DNA from: Canna indica
Lineage: Eukaryota > Streptophyta > Magnoliopsida > Zingiberales > Cannaceae
Reading direction: 5' to 3'
Assembly: GCA_034359265.1 (NCBI GenBank)
Contig: CP136890.1
Location: 82,857,501 to 82,921,500 of the forward strand
DNA: 64,000 bases
Shown: in pieces, positions 23,666 through 35,939 of the stretch
Position numbering within the stretch: position 1 is the stretch's first letter
How the letters are laid out: every line of letters begins with the position of its first letter
Notes under the pieces: model-generated
Databases searched by the model: none
What the model saw: only the letters and a program-made list of their open reading frames with translations
Told to the model about the DNA's origin: nothing
Made by a program: the position numbers and the translations under genes

Positions 23666-24089
23666 TTTAAACCCTAATAATTAATCTAACAAATTAAACA
23701 ATTAATCTAAATAATTAATTGACATATAAATAAAAAAAATAAAAAAACTATAAATCTACTATTTTCGACGCCGGAGTCCGGTGGACTCTGGCGCCGGCGT
23801 ACAGTGTCCGAACACTGTACAAGCTCCGGCGGCGGCCATCGACCGACCGCCGCCAGCCGAAACCCTAAAAATAGGGTTTTGGTTGGATTTCCCGCCGGCC
23901 GCAACGGGAAGAGACGGCCGGACGGCGATCAATACCTGAAATTGGCGGTCGAGGACGGACGGCAGCGTCGGCAGCGGCAGCTCGGCGTCGTTGGCGTCGG
24001 GAGCGGCGGCGAGAGGCGGGAGGAGGAGGCGGCGGCGGCGGCAGCAGCGAGAGGAAGAAGGGTCGGGCGCGATCGGCGACCTATATAAA

Positions 24090-24295
24090 CTTATCAGCAA
24101 TGGCTCACTTGTCCGTTAGAAAGCCGTTGCTGATAATTAAAATCATCAGCAACGGCTTGCGTGTCCGTTAGAAAGTCGTTGCAGATACAACATATCTGCA
24201 ACGGCTTGAGCGGCCGTAAGAATGTCATTGCAAATAGCAACGGCTTGAGCGGCCGTTGCTGATAGTCGTTGCTGAAGACTCAATTTCTAGTAGTA
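24090..24295. repeat. CACTA copy 1 right subterminal repeats
   Basis: Several copies of ATCAGCAACGGC and GCCGTTGCTGAT in both orientations next to the right terminal inverted repeat, matching the 28979-29245 end of copy 2. Confidence 0.85.
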
Positions 24296-24841
24296 CCTTT
24301 CGACTTCAACAATAAGATGATGAAGGATTTGTTCAGGCGTCCCAACTCCGTCGTGACCGTCATTATCTCGTTAATTACCAATTTAACATCAACGCTCACA
24401 ATATCCCAGCAGGCGATGAAGAACTCAGCTAATAGGCTGTTTGGCCCTGGTGCTTTATGACTGCCCATTCTTTTGATATTTTCGAAGGTTTCCTCTGGGC
24501 CACACAACTCCACCAGGCTAGAGAGGTCCAAGCCTGAGGCTGGGAACAAGGAAGACCAATCTAGCCAAAGGAATAGCTCCGAGGCGGAGCCCATTGTGCT
24601 TTTGAAATAATGGTGAAGTGCGCAGGCAATATATACCCGCTTCATCTCGTAGGCAAGATCCATTGTCTACTGAGGAGGAGATCTAATTTTTGTGCTGCTT
24701 GCCAGAGGCCACCATGTGATTTTTTTTAAATTTCTATCTCCATCTTTGAGCCACCTGACTTTTGCATGTTGCCTCCAGTTACTATTTTCTGCCTTGTAAC
24801 ATGCATCGAGATCCTTGTGTATAGTGGTGGAATCCAAGGAC
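24296..24841 (-). pseudogene. L1 LINE RT N-terminal part, displaced from 17456 by the CACTA insertion
   Basis: Minus-strand translation gives ENSNWRQHAKVRWLKDGDRN (24790-24730), then SHKAPGPNSLLAEFFIACWD (about 24465-24405) and ELGRLNKSFIILLLKSKG. This runs directly into the FGPISLMSSIVKIF motif on the other side of the CACTA element, so both halves belong to one LINE. The LINE is 5'-truncated at about 24841. Confidence 0.85.
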
Positions 24842-26160
24842 ATTAGGGGCGTTTATTCCGGCGCCAGCATGGAGCTGGCACCTAAATCATAGAAATCGGC
24901 GCCGATTTCTCATGTACCGGCGCCTGCTAGTTTCAGGCACCGATTTCAAATCGGCACATGTGCCGGACGCCGAAATTTTCAAGCCAGTTAATTTTTTAAT
25001 TCTTTTTTATTGTCCGTTCAAAAGTGTTGAAATTTAAAACTTAAATCGGGTGCTGGCTTATAATGAAATTTTTATAGTGTGCTTTGCATGAATTAAAGTT
25101 CCAAGTTGTGGTTGCCATCAACTTTGGCAACATGCATGCTAACCATTCCATTGCTTAGAATATTAAGTGCTGCTTCATCTCCCACGGAATAGTTTAAATA
25201 GTAAATAGTACTCCCAACTTTTAGTTTGAGAAACACAACCAGGAATATTATTCTGATCCACCACAAATCTCAACCCGGAATATTGGCAACCCGAGAACCC
25301 GGCCAGATTCAATGAAACAAGATCTATCCAATAACTCCAACTTGCTTTTCCAAGTAGATTGGCTAGTAGCAGAAGGTTGTATGATTCTAGATGTTAACAA
25401 GGATCGATGCCTACATGCTTTCAGGAACCTTATTTTCTAGTTAGATTCTTAAATATGACTTGGTACTCTTTCTTCATTTATTCTTAATTGAAGGATATAT
25501 GAACATATATACCCACAAGATGTGATATATATTGTGGTTGGCTTCCATGCTTAATTACATTCATTTCTGGATCAGTACTTTTACAAACTACTGCAAGTTG
25601 ATCAACAAATTAAGGTGGCAGCAAAGGAACCAAGGTAACAATTAATATTAGTTGGAGGTCCAAAACATACCAACTTGCATTCCTATATATATGATTCTTA
25701 ATTAATTTGCAGTCACTTGCAGATACTTGCAACTAGTATAGATGCATTAAAATGGAATTTGGATCCCTCTTTAATGCATCAGTTTGGTGTCATTTTATAC
25801 ACGTTTGATGAATCAAGTCAGGATGAAGATGAAAATCCATCAGATATATGCTATATATAACCAAAATGCATAGAAGAAAAAGATGGTGGAACACTGGAAC
25901 CTCTCTCTTTCTCAACCAAAATTCTCTTTTAAGTAACTTGATCTCCGGCATCTGCCATTATACCCACAATGATTTGTCATACTTACCATGAAAAGCATAT
26001 TGACTTGCAGCAACACATCTCAATGAATTGCATTTTTAATTGCATCTAAAGTTTGCAAGGAATCCAACATGTCTTAAAAACTGCATCTACTTTCTTCCAA
26101 GCTTTGACAACTTGCCTTTCACCAACTCAATCTATTGCTGTCTTGTTCCACCCTCACCTC
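24842..26160. other. Intergenic DNA upstream of the peptidase gene
   Basis: 24850-24985 is GC-rich with several palindromes, including a perfect 18-base one at 24892-24909, and resembles a transposon end. The rest is ordinary AT-rich promoter-type DNA; a CATGCATGC word lies at 25131-25139. No gene is visible. Confidence 0.5.
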
Positions 26161-26167
26161 TATAAGA
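26161..26167 (+). promoter_or_regulatory. Probable TATA box of the peptidase gene
   Basis: TATAAGA lies 72-78 bases upstream of the start codon. This would place transcription start at about 26190 and give a leader of about 50 bases. Confidence 0.55.
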
Positions 26168-26238
26168 TCTCCAACCCTTTCTTCGCTAATTAACATCTTC
26201 ATCGCACTTTCACATACATCCTCCCTTGCATTGCATCC

Positions 26239-28161
26239 ATGAAGATAGAGGAAGCCAAGAGATTCGCTCTCCTTTTAGCATGCAAGGACTCTGATTATGT
26301 CAAAAAGATGTATAATGGTTACTTCAATGTGTTTGTGCAAGCATTTAGGAATGAGGGTGAGAACTGGGATTTGTTTAGGGTGGTGGAAGGAGAATTTCCA
26401 GAAATGGAAAATCTCGACAAGTACGATGGTTTCATCGTAAGCGGTAGCCCTCACAACGCTTATGGCGATGACCTTTGGATTTTAAGGCTATGTTTTCTGC
26501 TCCAAACGTTGGATGCCATGCGCAAGAAAGTTCTGGGGATTTGCTTTGGCCTCCAAGTAAGAAATTAATCTTAATTAAAAGCACTAGTCGTCGTTTACCT
26601 AGCTAGTTTTCCTTCTTTAGGATGTCTTGTATTGATCGAGTTAGTGATGATGGAAGGATTAATCGAGAGGGTTTATTATATGTTAGACTCGAGTCCGCTG
26701 GACTCGCACATCAACATGTGTCTATCTCTTCATTAAATGAAGAGAGAGAAAGTTAGAAAGAGATAGACACATTATGGGGTGTGAGTCTACTAGACTTGCA
26801 CCCGACATAGAATTAATCGAGAGAGAGAGCTAAGCCCCCAAGAGCAACAAGAGCACAACTTAATACTCTTTAGGAATCCACCAAAGAGATACTAAGTCAA
26901 GAGAGAGGGAACTCAATCCCGAGTTGCAATAGTATTGTATTCGATAACTATAAGACTTGCTTACATCCATCACCAAAAACACCTATTTATACTAGTTGGA
27001 TCTGATTACTTTCACCTTCCCTAGATTACACATTTAATTAGAATACATGATTATATAAACTGGAAGTCATTAATTCCACCTCAAGTCGGCATTTGTCTTC
27101 TCGGGTTGTGCTGCGCATGCTACAGAGCTTGGGATATATTAATTCCACCGCAAGTAAATTGGCCATAACGTCTTCTAGAAATCTTCTATTCATGCATGGT
27201 TTGTTTCATTGGAAACTAGACTTCCAGAGCTTGGGATATATAATTTTACCTTATTTAATGATCGGATGACTTCGTAATTCCCCGGACAAATGACTATGTA
27301 TTTTCTGGATAACCATTGCAACTCTTATTTATTATTATCATAATGTCCCCATCAGTTAGTAATATATTTGTGTTTTTAAATCATAAACCACTCTAGAAGC
27401 ACAAAAGATACATTAAACTTTACACTATACATGAAGTTGATGCTTTTGTAGGTTTTATGCCGTGCATTGGGAGGTCGAGTAGGGAAGGCTTATGGAGGTT
27501 GGGACATAGGAATGAGGGAGGTGGTCTTTGGAGACGACAACTTGCCTCGTCCGAAGTTTTTCGATCGGTTGGAAGAGATTCCAAGAAGCGTTTTGATCAT
27601 CGAGTGCCACCAAGATGAGGTAAAGAAATGCAAATGCACAAGTGCAATGCACTGTAAATTAACTCTACTCTGCCTTTAGTGTTTGTGTTGCTTCTAGTAT
27701 TGATGAATATTCAAAATGAGTTTAACCAAGTGAATCACAAACAGGTGTTGGAGGTTCCAATTGGAGCTGAAGTGATCGGTTTCTCCAAGAAGACCGGGGT
27801 GGAGATGTTTTACATAGGAGATCACATCTTGGGCATTCAGGGCCACCCAGAGTACAGCAAAGACATATTGTGTAATCTCGTTGATCGTCTTGTTAGTAAC
27901 GAATCCATCGATGTAAGCTTAGAGGATTTTTCGAATCTTACTAACAATTTCAAATCTATTGAACGCAGCGGGATTTTTTAAATGATAATATATAATTCTC
28001 ATTAGGTTTTGTTTTGCATGATTTGAGTGAATATATTCATTTGCCTTTTCTGGAATTGCAAGAAATGCTTTGCTGATGATGTCAAGGCAAGCTTGGAGGA
28101 AGCTGAACCTGACAAGATGTTTTGGGAGAAGCTGTGCAAGAGCTTCCTCCAAGGTGAATAA
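26239..28161 (+). CDS. GGP: Gamma-glutamyl peptidase (class I glutamine amidotransferase fold)
   Basis: Four exons join in phase 0: 26239-26556, 27452-27619, 27745-27912 and 28063-28161, giving 250 codons plus TAA, the usual length of plant GGP proteins. All introns are GT-AG. The nucleophile Cys is residue 102 in GICFGLQ, at the end of exon 1. The His and Glu of the triad are H196 and E198 in IQGHPEYSKDIL. FALLLACKDSDYV, YDGFIVSGSPHNAY, CRALGG, CHQDEV and the C-terminal ADDVKASLEEAEPDK are further family signatures. GGPs are cytosolic enzymes that remove gamma-glutamate from glutathione and glutathione conjugates. They belong to the glutathione turnover and, in some plants, the defence-compound pathways. 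I see no defect. The gene lies between two inverted CACTA copies, 1.9 kb from the first and 0.8 kb from the second. Confidence 0.93.
26670..26811. mobile_element. Small foldback element in peptidase intron 1
   Basis: Inverted arms pair TGTGTCTATCTCTT with AAGAGATAGACACA, plus imperfect outer arms (TGTTAGACTCGAGTC and GACTTGCACCCGACA). The direct repeat ATTAATCGAGAG occurs at 26658-26669 and 26812-26823, on either side. The family is unknown. Confidence 0.5.
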
Positions 28162-28978
28162 GAACGTTGAGATTAATTTGCTACAAGTAAAAGTTGGCTG
28201 AAGAAAGTTGTGTCCATGTGTAAGCATGGAACTAGTCTTGTGTAAGATCTTTAAGATATATTATTCTGATGAAGGTGTCATTTTGTAATTTTCTAAACTG
28301 CAATTCAAATATATTTACATATACTCATCAACTATAGCAACTTTAATGAGAATTACATCTCATAATGAAAGATTTCTCATATTACATAACACAACTGATA
28401 TGCTGATTAATAAACTTGTGTTACAATTAATGTACAATTTAGATTAGTCCACCTTGCTAGAAGCATATAAGGACTTTAAGCTCACTTGCTTAGGTGATGG
28501 TCCACGCTTTCAAAGAATAAGGAAGCCGGAAAAGATAAGCAATGGATTCTGTATAATAACGGGACCATAAACATCCAACATGGAGAATAAAGATTAGGGC
28601 AGTTTCTGAATCAGCTAACAAACCTAAGACCATTACTTAAAGCTGCAGATGGAAAATCTGGTTCTAACGCAACTGCAGGTGCTTCGATAATGTCTGTCAC
28701 TCATCTCTGGAACTTGCCTTAGAAGGGACCACTTCAAGCTCTTTCTATCCTCTTAACTTTCTAACTGCGTTGTTGTTTTCTGTTTTTCTCTTTCTCTCTC
28801 TTCGCCTTGGCTTGTTTTTCTCATATCTTTTGATAAATACAAGTTTTTTCCCCTAAAAAAACCCTAAAATTAGTACCTTCCTCGAATCTAGGTTGTAGTC
28901 AAATCGGTGACGATCGACTGGGCCCAAGGTTGGGCATTGCCCTAGCCTACCTCGGTCCGCAAGGGTAGCCTTGACAAT
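28162..28978. other. 3' flank of the peptidase gene and a LINE-like tail
   Basis: The first part should hold the 3' UTR. At about 28730-28866 a pyrimidine-rich stretch ends in TTGATAAATACAAG and an A/T run, like the 3' end of a plant LINE, but no LINE coding sequence is attached. No gene is visible. Confidence 0.4.
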
Positions 28979-29245
28979 CACTACTAGAAATTGAGTCTTC
29001 AGCAACGGCTATCAGCAATGGCCGCTCAAGCCGTTGCTATTTGCAACGGTATTCTTACGGCCGCCCAAGCCGTTGCAGATATGTTGTATCTGCAATGGCT
29101 TTCTAACGGACATGCGAGCCGTTGCTGATAATTTTAATTATCAGCAACGGTTTGCTAACGGACAAGTGAGCCGTTGCTGATGATAACTTATCAGCAACGG
29201 CTTTCTAACGGACGAGTGAGCCGTTGCTGATAATTTTATATAGGT
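28979..29245. repeat. CACTA copy 2 left subterminal repeats
   Basis: Repeated ATCAGCAACGG and AGCCGTTGCTGAT words in both orientations, separated by 20-50 bases. Confidence 0.85.
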
Positions 29246-29631
29246 CGCAGATCGCGCCCGCCCCTTCTTCCTCCTATTGCTGCCGCCGCCTCCTCCTCCT
29301 CCTCCTCCCGCCTCTCACCGCCGCTGCCGACGCTGCCGTCCGTCCTCGACCGCCGATTTCAGGTATTCCTCGCCGCCCGGCCTTCTCTTCCCGTTGCGGC
29401 CGGCGCCGAAAATCGTAGTTTTAGATTTATTTATTTATTTGTTAATTAATTATTTAATTAATTATTTAATTTGTTAGATTAATTTTTAGGGTTTAGATTA
29501 ATTTTTAGAGTTTATATTAATTTTTAGTTTAATTTAGTTAGATTAATATTTAATAATGGTAGGTTAATTATTTAAATATATAAAAATGATGTAGATTAAT
29601 ATTAATTAATTAGTTAAAATATTGTTAATTA

Positions 29632-29765
29632 GTCCAAAGTTGTCCTCAGTGGACTCGCGTCGGAATTGTCCACTTTGGTCGCGCGCCGGAATAGTTCATT
29701 TTGGACTCCCGCCGGAATCATCTAATTTGGACTCGTGTCGGAATTGTCCAATATGGACTCGAACT
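29632..29765. repeat. Tandem repeat in CACTA leader, copy 2
   Basis: About four units of 26-30 bases built on GTCGGAATTGTCCA with variants, the counterpart of the longer array in copy 1. Confidence 0.65.
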
Positions 29766-30219
29766 TACTCGAAACATTTAGAAAATAATCATCCATCCAA
29801 CGAGTTGATATGTTTCACATACGCATCGACGAGTCGGATATGATTTAGCAAAACCTTAGATCCGTTCGGGGATTGTATGTTCGTGTAAAAGAAGTAGATG
29901 ATCTTTTATACGACGTACAATTCTTGAATTGTCCCTGATTGAACAATTTGGGAATATAGTTATTTGTATTGCACTTACGTTTTTCTTCTAACCGTTAACT
30001 AATTATTCTAAATTTCGGCAACATCTCTCTTGTTCTCCGATACGCGCCCAAATGATATGCGTATTCAGAGAACTGTAGGGAGATGCTGCCGAAATTTAGA
30101 ATGAAGTTAGCGATTAAAATAAGTACCTAGTGCAATATAAATAACATAAATCCTGAATGGAATAGGACAATCTCACCTAAAGGCATTAACCAAAGAAATT
30201 GTCATTGATTGACAGAATC

Positions 30220-33200
30220 ATGTCGGCTAATCGAAGTTGGATGTACTGACGTCTTGATCGTGGAGCTTTAACGAATGAGTTTCGATTAGGCGTAACGTAC
30301 TTCCTAAATTTCGCTTATTCGAATCAGAATTTCGTCAGCATCGGTGATCAAATCCGATGTCTGTGCCGCATTTGTTTGAATGGACGATTTTTGGATCGGG
30401 AGACTATCACTCTGCATCTATATAGCAAAAGATTTGCACCAAGATATTTTCTATGGACTTGTCACGGGGAGTCACGTGTAGTCGGGACGTCGAGTAATCC
30501 TGTTGTTCAGACATATGGTGAATCTTCCTCTGCTGGTGCTTCTTCATCTAGTCAATCTAATCCCTATTGAACTATGATACTTGATAGTCTTGGGTGTCAA
30601 TTCCACCTGAATGATAATGTTGATCGGCCAGTTCTTCAGACATCAGTCCCACCAGATACTACAGTGGTTGATATCATACAAGTACAAACTGCGGTAGAGA
30701 TTGAATTACCGAATAAAGAAGCTGCAGAATTTTACGAGATGTCGAAAGCTGCCGATGAACCTTTGTATGAGAATTATCCTAAATACACTAGGTTTTCAGC
30801 AATGACACATCTCCTAAACATCAAGCCGATTGTAATATCAGCGGGGTTGCGTATGATCGGATTGCAGGATTGATTAATGGAATGCTGTCTACTGATAACA
30901 AGTTTGAGCCAACTTTTTATAAGACTAAAAAGCTAATGAGAAAATTGGGGCTTGGGTACGAAAAAATACACGCGTGCCAAAATAACTGCATTTTATATTA
31001 TAAAGAAAATGTGCAGTTGGATAAATGCCCTGTATGTCAACATCCTCGTTACAAGGAGAAGAAATCGGTCCGACAGAAAAATATCCCGTTTAAGGTGCTT
31101 CGGTATTTTCCACTAACAACGAGGCTTCAAAGATTATTCATATCGGAAAAGACAACCCCCTACATGAGTTGGCATGCAAGAAGTCGTGATGATACAGTAA
31201 TGACTCATCTATTCGACAGTGAAGCATGGAAACATTTGGATACATATTATCCTTCATTTGCTAGGGATACTAGAAATATAAGATTGGGATTGTGCACAGA
31301 TGGTTTTAATCCGTTTGGACATTCTGCAACTCCTTATTCAGTTTGGCCAGTGCTGCTGACAGTTTATAATTTGCCACCGTCAATGTGTATGAAAGATGAA
31401 TTTATTTATCTTTCGATGATTATTCCGGGTCCTAAGGGTCCGCGAAAAGAAATTGACATATTTCTCAGACCCTTGATAGATGAATTGAAAACATTGTGGA
31501 CTGAGGGAGCTGTCACTTATGATTGTCATCGGAAGCAAAACTTCAATTTAAAGGCCGTGGTCTTGTGGACAATCAATGATTTCCCAGCGTACGACATGTT
31601 GTCCGGTTGGAGCACTCACGACCGACTCTCTTGTCTGTATTGTATGGAACACTCTAAATCAATCAATCTTCAGAACGGACGAAAAATCTCATTCTTTGAT
31701 TGTCATCGTCGATTCCTACCGGCTAATCATCAATATCGAAGGAATCGTAATAAATTTACTAAGGGCAGAGTCGAAAGAGAAGGGCCACCACCGATGTTGT
31801 CTGGTGAAAAATGTTAGCACGTGTTTCAGCACTTCCAGATATAGTATTTGGTCGCAATGAAAGAGTGTCAGGTTTTGGCCAAACACATAACTGGGTGAAA
31901 AAAAGTATCTTTTGGGAATTGCCCTATTGGAGTTCATTATTGATTCGACATAATTTAGATGTCATGCACATTGAAAAAAATGTGTTTGATAATATTTTCA
32001 ACATTTTGATGGATATTTCCGGAAAAACTAAAGATAATGTCAAAGCCCGACATTATATGAAAATACTTTGTAAAAGACCAGAGTTGGAGTTACAAGAGGT
32101 CAACGGACGATATCTGAAACCGAATGCCCCATATGTGTTAAATAAACAACAGATCAAAGATGTTTGTCAATGGGTAAAAGAACTCAGATTACCCGATGGA
32201 TATGCTTCAAACTTATCTCGATGTGTGAACGTCGATGACTGCAAAATATCAGGGATTAAAAGTCATGATTGTCATGTATTCATGCAGAGATTACTTTCAA
32301 TCGCATTTCGAGATCTTCTACCTGATAATATTTGGGGTCCGTTGACTGAATTAAGTATGTTTTTTAGAAACATCTGTGCAAATGTCCTTCGAGTCGAAGA
32401 TATGTCAACACTTGAAAATAATATTGTTGAAATCATATGCAAGTTGGAGCAGTTTTTCCCTCCTGCATTTTTTGACTCGATGGAGCATCTACCGATACAC
32501 TTGGCATACGAGGCACGAGTTGGTGGCCCCGTTCAATATCGATGGATGTACTTATTTGAAAGATACATGAATCGTCTGAAGAAAAAAGTAAAGAACACCG
32601 CAGCTGTTGAAGGATCAATATCTGAATCGTATATCATCTAAGAAATTTCAACATTCTGCTCATTTTACTTTGAATTGACAGTACAGACAAGATTTGATCG
32701 TCTTCCACATAACGACGACGGGGGTGTTCGATATTCAGATGGACGTTTAAATATATTTTGTCACTCTGGTCGTGCTTTTGGTTCTCGTCCATCTCGACAC
32801 TTAAGCGATGAAGAGTATCATTTGGCACACTTGTATGTATTACTCAATTGTCCAGAGATTGAACAATTTATTATAATATTTGACATTGAGATGGTGCAAA
32901 AATACTCTATTCACAACGATCAAGAATTGGAGAGATTACGGAATCGTGATTTCCCTACTTGGATTCAGACTTACAGCAAAGATCACAGAGCTGAAATAGA
33001 TGAAAGAATATTTGAGTTTGTTAGTGGACCGTCGCGACTAGTGTCGTGCTATAGCGGATATTTTGTTAATGGGTACAAATTTCAGACGGTGGAATATGCC
33101 TTTACAAAGAAGACGATGAATGTCGGGGTCTGCGTGAAAAGGACAACCTATGTTGAATGTGATATGAATTTTTATGGACTGGTGGAAGAAGTGATAGAGT

Positions 33201-33694
33201 TGCACTATTTCGGCTTGAAATTAGTGATCCTATTTAGATGTCATTGGTTCGATACAACAGAACGGGGCATGAAAGTTCATCCAAAATATAAACTTGTTGA
33301 GGTTAATTACAAATATAAATTGACAGCAAATGAGCCTTTTATATTGGCATCACAAGCCGAACAAGTACATTACGCGAAGTATTCGGCTCAAAATAAAGAT
33401 AGAGCAGATTGGCGTGTAGTCTGTAAGACTAAAGGTAGAGGAAAAATTGATCCGATAGCAGGAGAAAATGAGCTGATACCTAATATGACAGATGGTTTCT
33501 ATCAAGAAGATGATCCTCCTGCTGTAGATCGTATTATTCCAATACTCGAGGTTGCAGACACAACGTCAATTCAATTAGAAGTTGAATATGCTGGTGATGA
33601 CGATCATGAAATTGAGGAAGCTGGAGATGAAGAAGATGAAGAAGAGGAAGAAGAGGAAGAATTCAGAGACTATTATTCAGATGATGAGGAATAA
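30220..33694 (+). pseudogene. CACTA TNP2-type transposase, copy 2, several lesions
   Basis: Same protein as in copy 1. Lesions seen against copy 1: a TGA in place of a Gln codon at about 30247, a TGA in place of an Arg codon at 30571, and an indel at about 30830-30870 that changes frame. The first frame of the core ends at SGEKC (31817), the same break as in copy 1. The next frame (31811-32641) ends at a TAA where copy 1 has CAA. The segment after it (about 32642-32725, SVQTRF-like) is present here but deleted in copy 1. The last frame (32675-33694) carries DUF4216 and the acidic tail. Confidence 0.9.
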
Positions 33695-33769
33695 TTGTAA
33701 AGTATATATTTTATTAAATATATCTCTACTATTTATACAATAATCTAATTATATGTCTATTCGACAGAT

Positions 33770-35300
33770 ATGTCTGGTCGTGGTTATCGTCGTAGGAGAG
33801 CTTCGGAGTCTCCGATCGATGAGACTCCAGCACTTACTCATGCTGTTAATCCTCCTATTGTTGATCCTCATGCCGATGATACTACCGAGACTAGTACATC
33901 CAGATGCAGGCGGCCACGCGGGCCGAACAGATGGCAGTCTCCACCAGCCACAGAGTCACGTAGATTTATTAGCGTGATTGGGGAGCGGTAATATATCATG
34001 AATTATGAATCATTACAAATTCATTATATCATAATATAATATTAAAATTTATTTTTGTTGTGCAGGTTCGAGCAAGAAGAAGTATCGAGGAGCATTTCTT
34101 CTACTATTCGACGATATATGCACGGGGCATGGCCTACGTGGTCTCACGTGCCTAGCGAGCACGTCAACATGTTTTGGTGCGAGTTTGAGGCACGTATTAT
34201 TTTTACATGCATGATGATTAATATTGGTACTGATATTATTATTCTGCAGGCTCGCTATACATGGGCTGAGGACGAGAGGCCCTTCATTTACGCTGCCTGG
34301 GAGGCTATTTCCCGGGCAAGGTACAACGGGCAGCTGGGGCAGGCCCGGTACCAGGCGATGGCACGAGCTAGGACTACTAACATCGCAGAGACTCGGGGAT
34401 ACGGCCCCGATTGGATTACTCCGGATATATGGGACCAGCTCGTGGGAATATGGTCGACGGATCGATGGCAGGAGGTTTCTAGGAATGCGGCTAGAAATCG
34501 CATGTCGGGGGAGCAGCGCGTCACACCGGCGGCTCTATTGCATTTGCAGTGCACGCGAACCGTATGGTAAGTATACCTTTTAATTATATATTTTATTTGT
34601 TACTATGTGTACTAATTAATGTATTTGTTTTGTAAATGTAGACGACGGTGTCGGATGACGGGACTGTCCAGCGACCCTCCCCGATGGCGGTGTTTGAGCG
34701 AACTCACCGTCGAGCACATGGGACGGGGGAGTACATAGACAACCGCGCTGCATACATTATGATAACTATATATTTGTTTAAATTATTTATTATATATTTA
34801 TAATTTAAGTTTTATGATAAATATTAAACAAAAAATCAAACTCGAGTAGGAGACCTACAGCCAGACGGTGGTGTAGCGCGGGGGGCACCCCCGAGGACTT
34901 TGACGCAGCAACGTGGGTCGAGGCCGCAGGTGGCTGGGACCATGGCCGCGTATATGGCTTTGCAGATAGTGGTCATGCGCGAGCCGTGCTAGGGCCACTT
35001 GGGGCACCGACCTCTCCGGTCGCTGGTGAGCGGCCATCCACCTCCAGATCCAGTTATGATCATAGTAGCAGAATAAGGACTCTAGAGGACACGGTCGCGC
35101 GTCAGACTAAGATGATGGAGCGCCAAAGTCAGATGATGGCGGAGATGCATGCTATGCTACGCAACATGTCAGGTCATCTCGAAGCAGGCATCTCTTCGGC
35201 ATCATCTCATCCATCGTCCTCGAGTCAGTCCACGTCGATGTACACTCAAGCACTCCAGACCCCGCCAAATGATCCAGGCCATCCTCCATCGTCATTGTGA
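33770..35300 (+). pseudogene. CACTA second gene (Ptta/En/Spm family), copy 2, broken
   Basis: Exon 1 is 33770-33987 and exon 2 is 34066-34189. The GC-starting intron is 34190-34249 (60 bases, also readable in frame). Exon 3 runs from 34250. It keeps the segment AWEAISRARYNGQLGQARYQ that copy 1 has lost. A run of five G at about 34506, against six in copy 1, shifts frame just before the conserved HTGGSI motif. The donor after YIM (about 34761) reads AT where copy 1 has GT. The last exon (about 34850-35300) again has the possible coiled coil and Ser-rich tail. As it stands it cannot make the full protein. Confidence 0.85.
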
Positions 35301-35574
35301 GATTTTTTTTATATTGACTTTGTTACTGAGATATTATACTTGTTTAATTTATTTTGTTTGCATATTGATACTTCAATTTTGCATTTGAATAGTTTTTATA
35401 CTATTGTGGATAATTATAAATATAAATATAATTGTTTTGATGTATATCTTGGTATATTTGTGATGTGTGAATGAATGTGTGTATGAGTGTATGGCTGTGT
35501 GAGTTATGTATCAGATAATGTATCAATGTATCAATGAAAATTTGAAATTTTAATTTTTTTCGTTTCCATGTTCA

Positions 35575-35936
35575 CATCATCAGCAACGGCTTTCCCACGG
35601 CCGTCCATGGGAAAGTCGTTGCTAAAAGTTTATCGAAAGTCGTTGCTGATGACCTACAGCAACGGCTTAGCAACAGTCTTTTACTAACGGCGTTGCTACG
35701 GACTGACCAGACGTTGATATTAATGTTTTCAGCAACGGCTCCATGTCCGTGGCAAAACCATTGCTGATAATATTATTAGCAACGGCCCGAGCGACCGTTG
35801 CTAAGTTATCAGCAACGCGCTTTTCTGCCACGGCTCCGTTGTAACGGGTAGGGCCGTTGCAAGCCGTTGCTGATGGTTTTCAGCAACGGCCCAGCAACGG
35901 CTTTAGCCGTTGTTGATGCCCATTTTTCCAGTAGTG
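35575..35936. repeat. CACTA copy 2 right subterminal repeats
   Basis: Ten or more CAGCAACGG / CCGTTGCTGA words in both orientations next to the right terminal repeat. Confidence 0.85.
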
Positions 35937-35939
35937 AAT

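Larger units (their letters stand above)
17457..24295 (-). mobile_element. CACTA (En/Spm) element, copy 1, minus orientation
   Basis: The left end is CACTACTAGAAAAATGG. The right end reads inward TACTACTAGAAATTGAGTC, so its outermost base is mutated from the expected C. Flanks are CAT and CCT, a decayed 3-base duplication. Both ends are packed with subterminal repeats around CAGCAACGG and its complement. The genes run right to left: a TNP2-type transposase (23088-19675), then a second gene of the plant transposase Ptta/En/Spm type (19599-18132). A GC-rich leader lies at 23760-24080. The element inserted into an L1 LINE. Copy 2, at 28979, is nearly identical over long blocks and lies in the opposite orientation. 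Confidence 0.93.
28979..35936 (+). mobile_element. CACTA (En/Spm) element, copy 2, plus orientation
   Basis: 6958 bp. The left end is CACTACTAGAAATTGAG and the right end reads inward CACTACTGGAAAAATGG. It is flanked on both sides by AAT, a perfect 3-base target duplication. Subterminal CAGCAACGG repeats occupy 28979-29245 and 35575-35936. Gene order matches copy 1: TNP2-type transposase (30220-33694), then the second gene (33770-35300). The intact duplication and TIRs suggest it is younger or better preserved at its ends than copy 1, while its genes carry more point lesions. Confidence 0.95.

Noticed and set aside
24280..24663. Independent gene next to CACTA copy 1
   Set aside because: Its motifs (KAPGPNS, LAEFF) and its continuity with 17456 show it is the displaced part of the L1 LINE.
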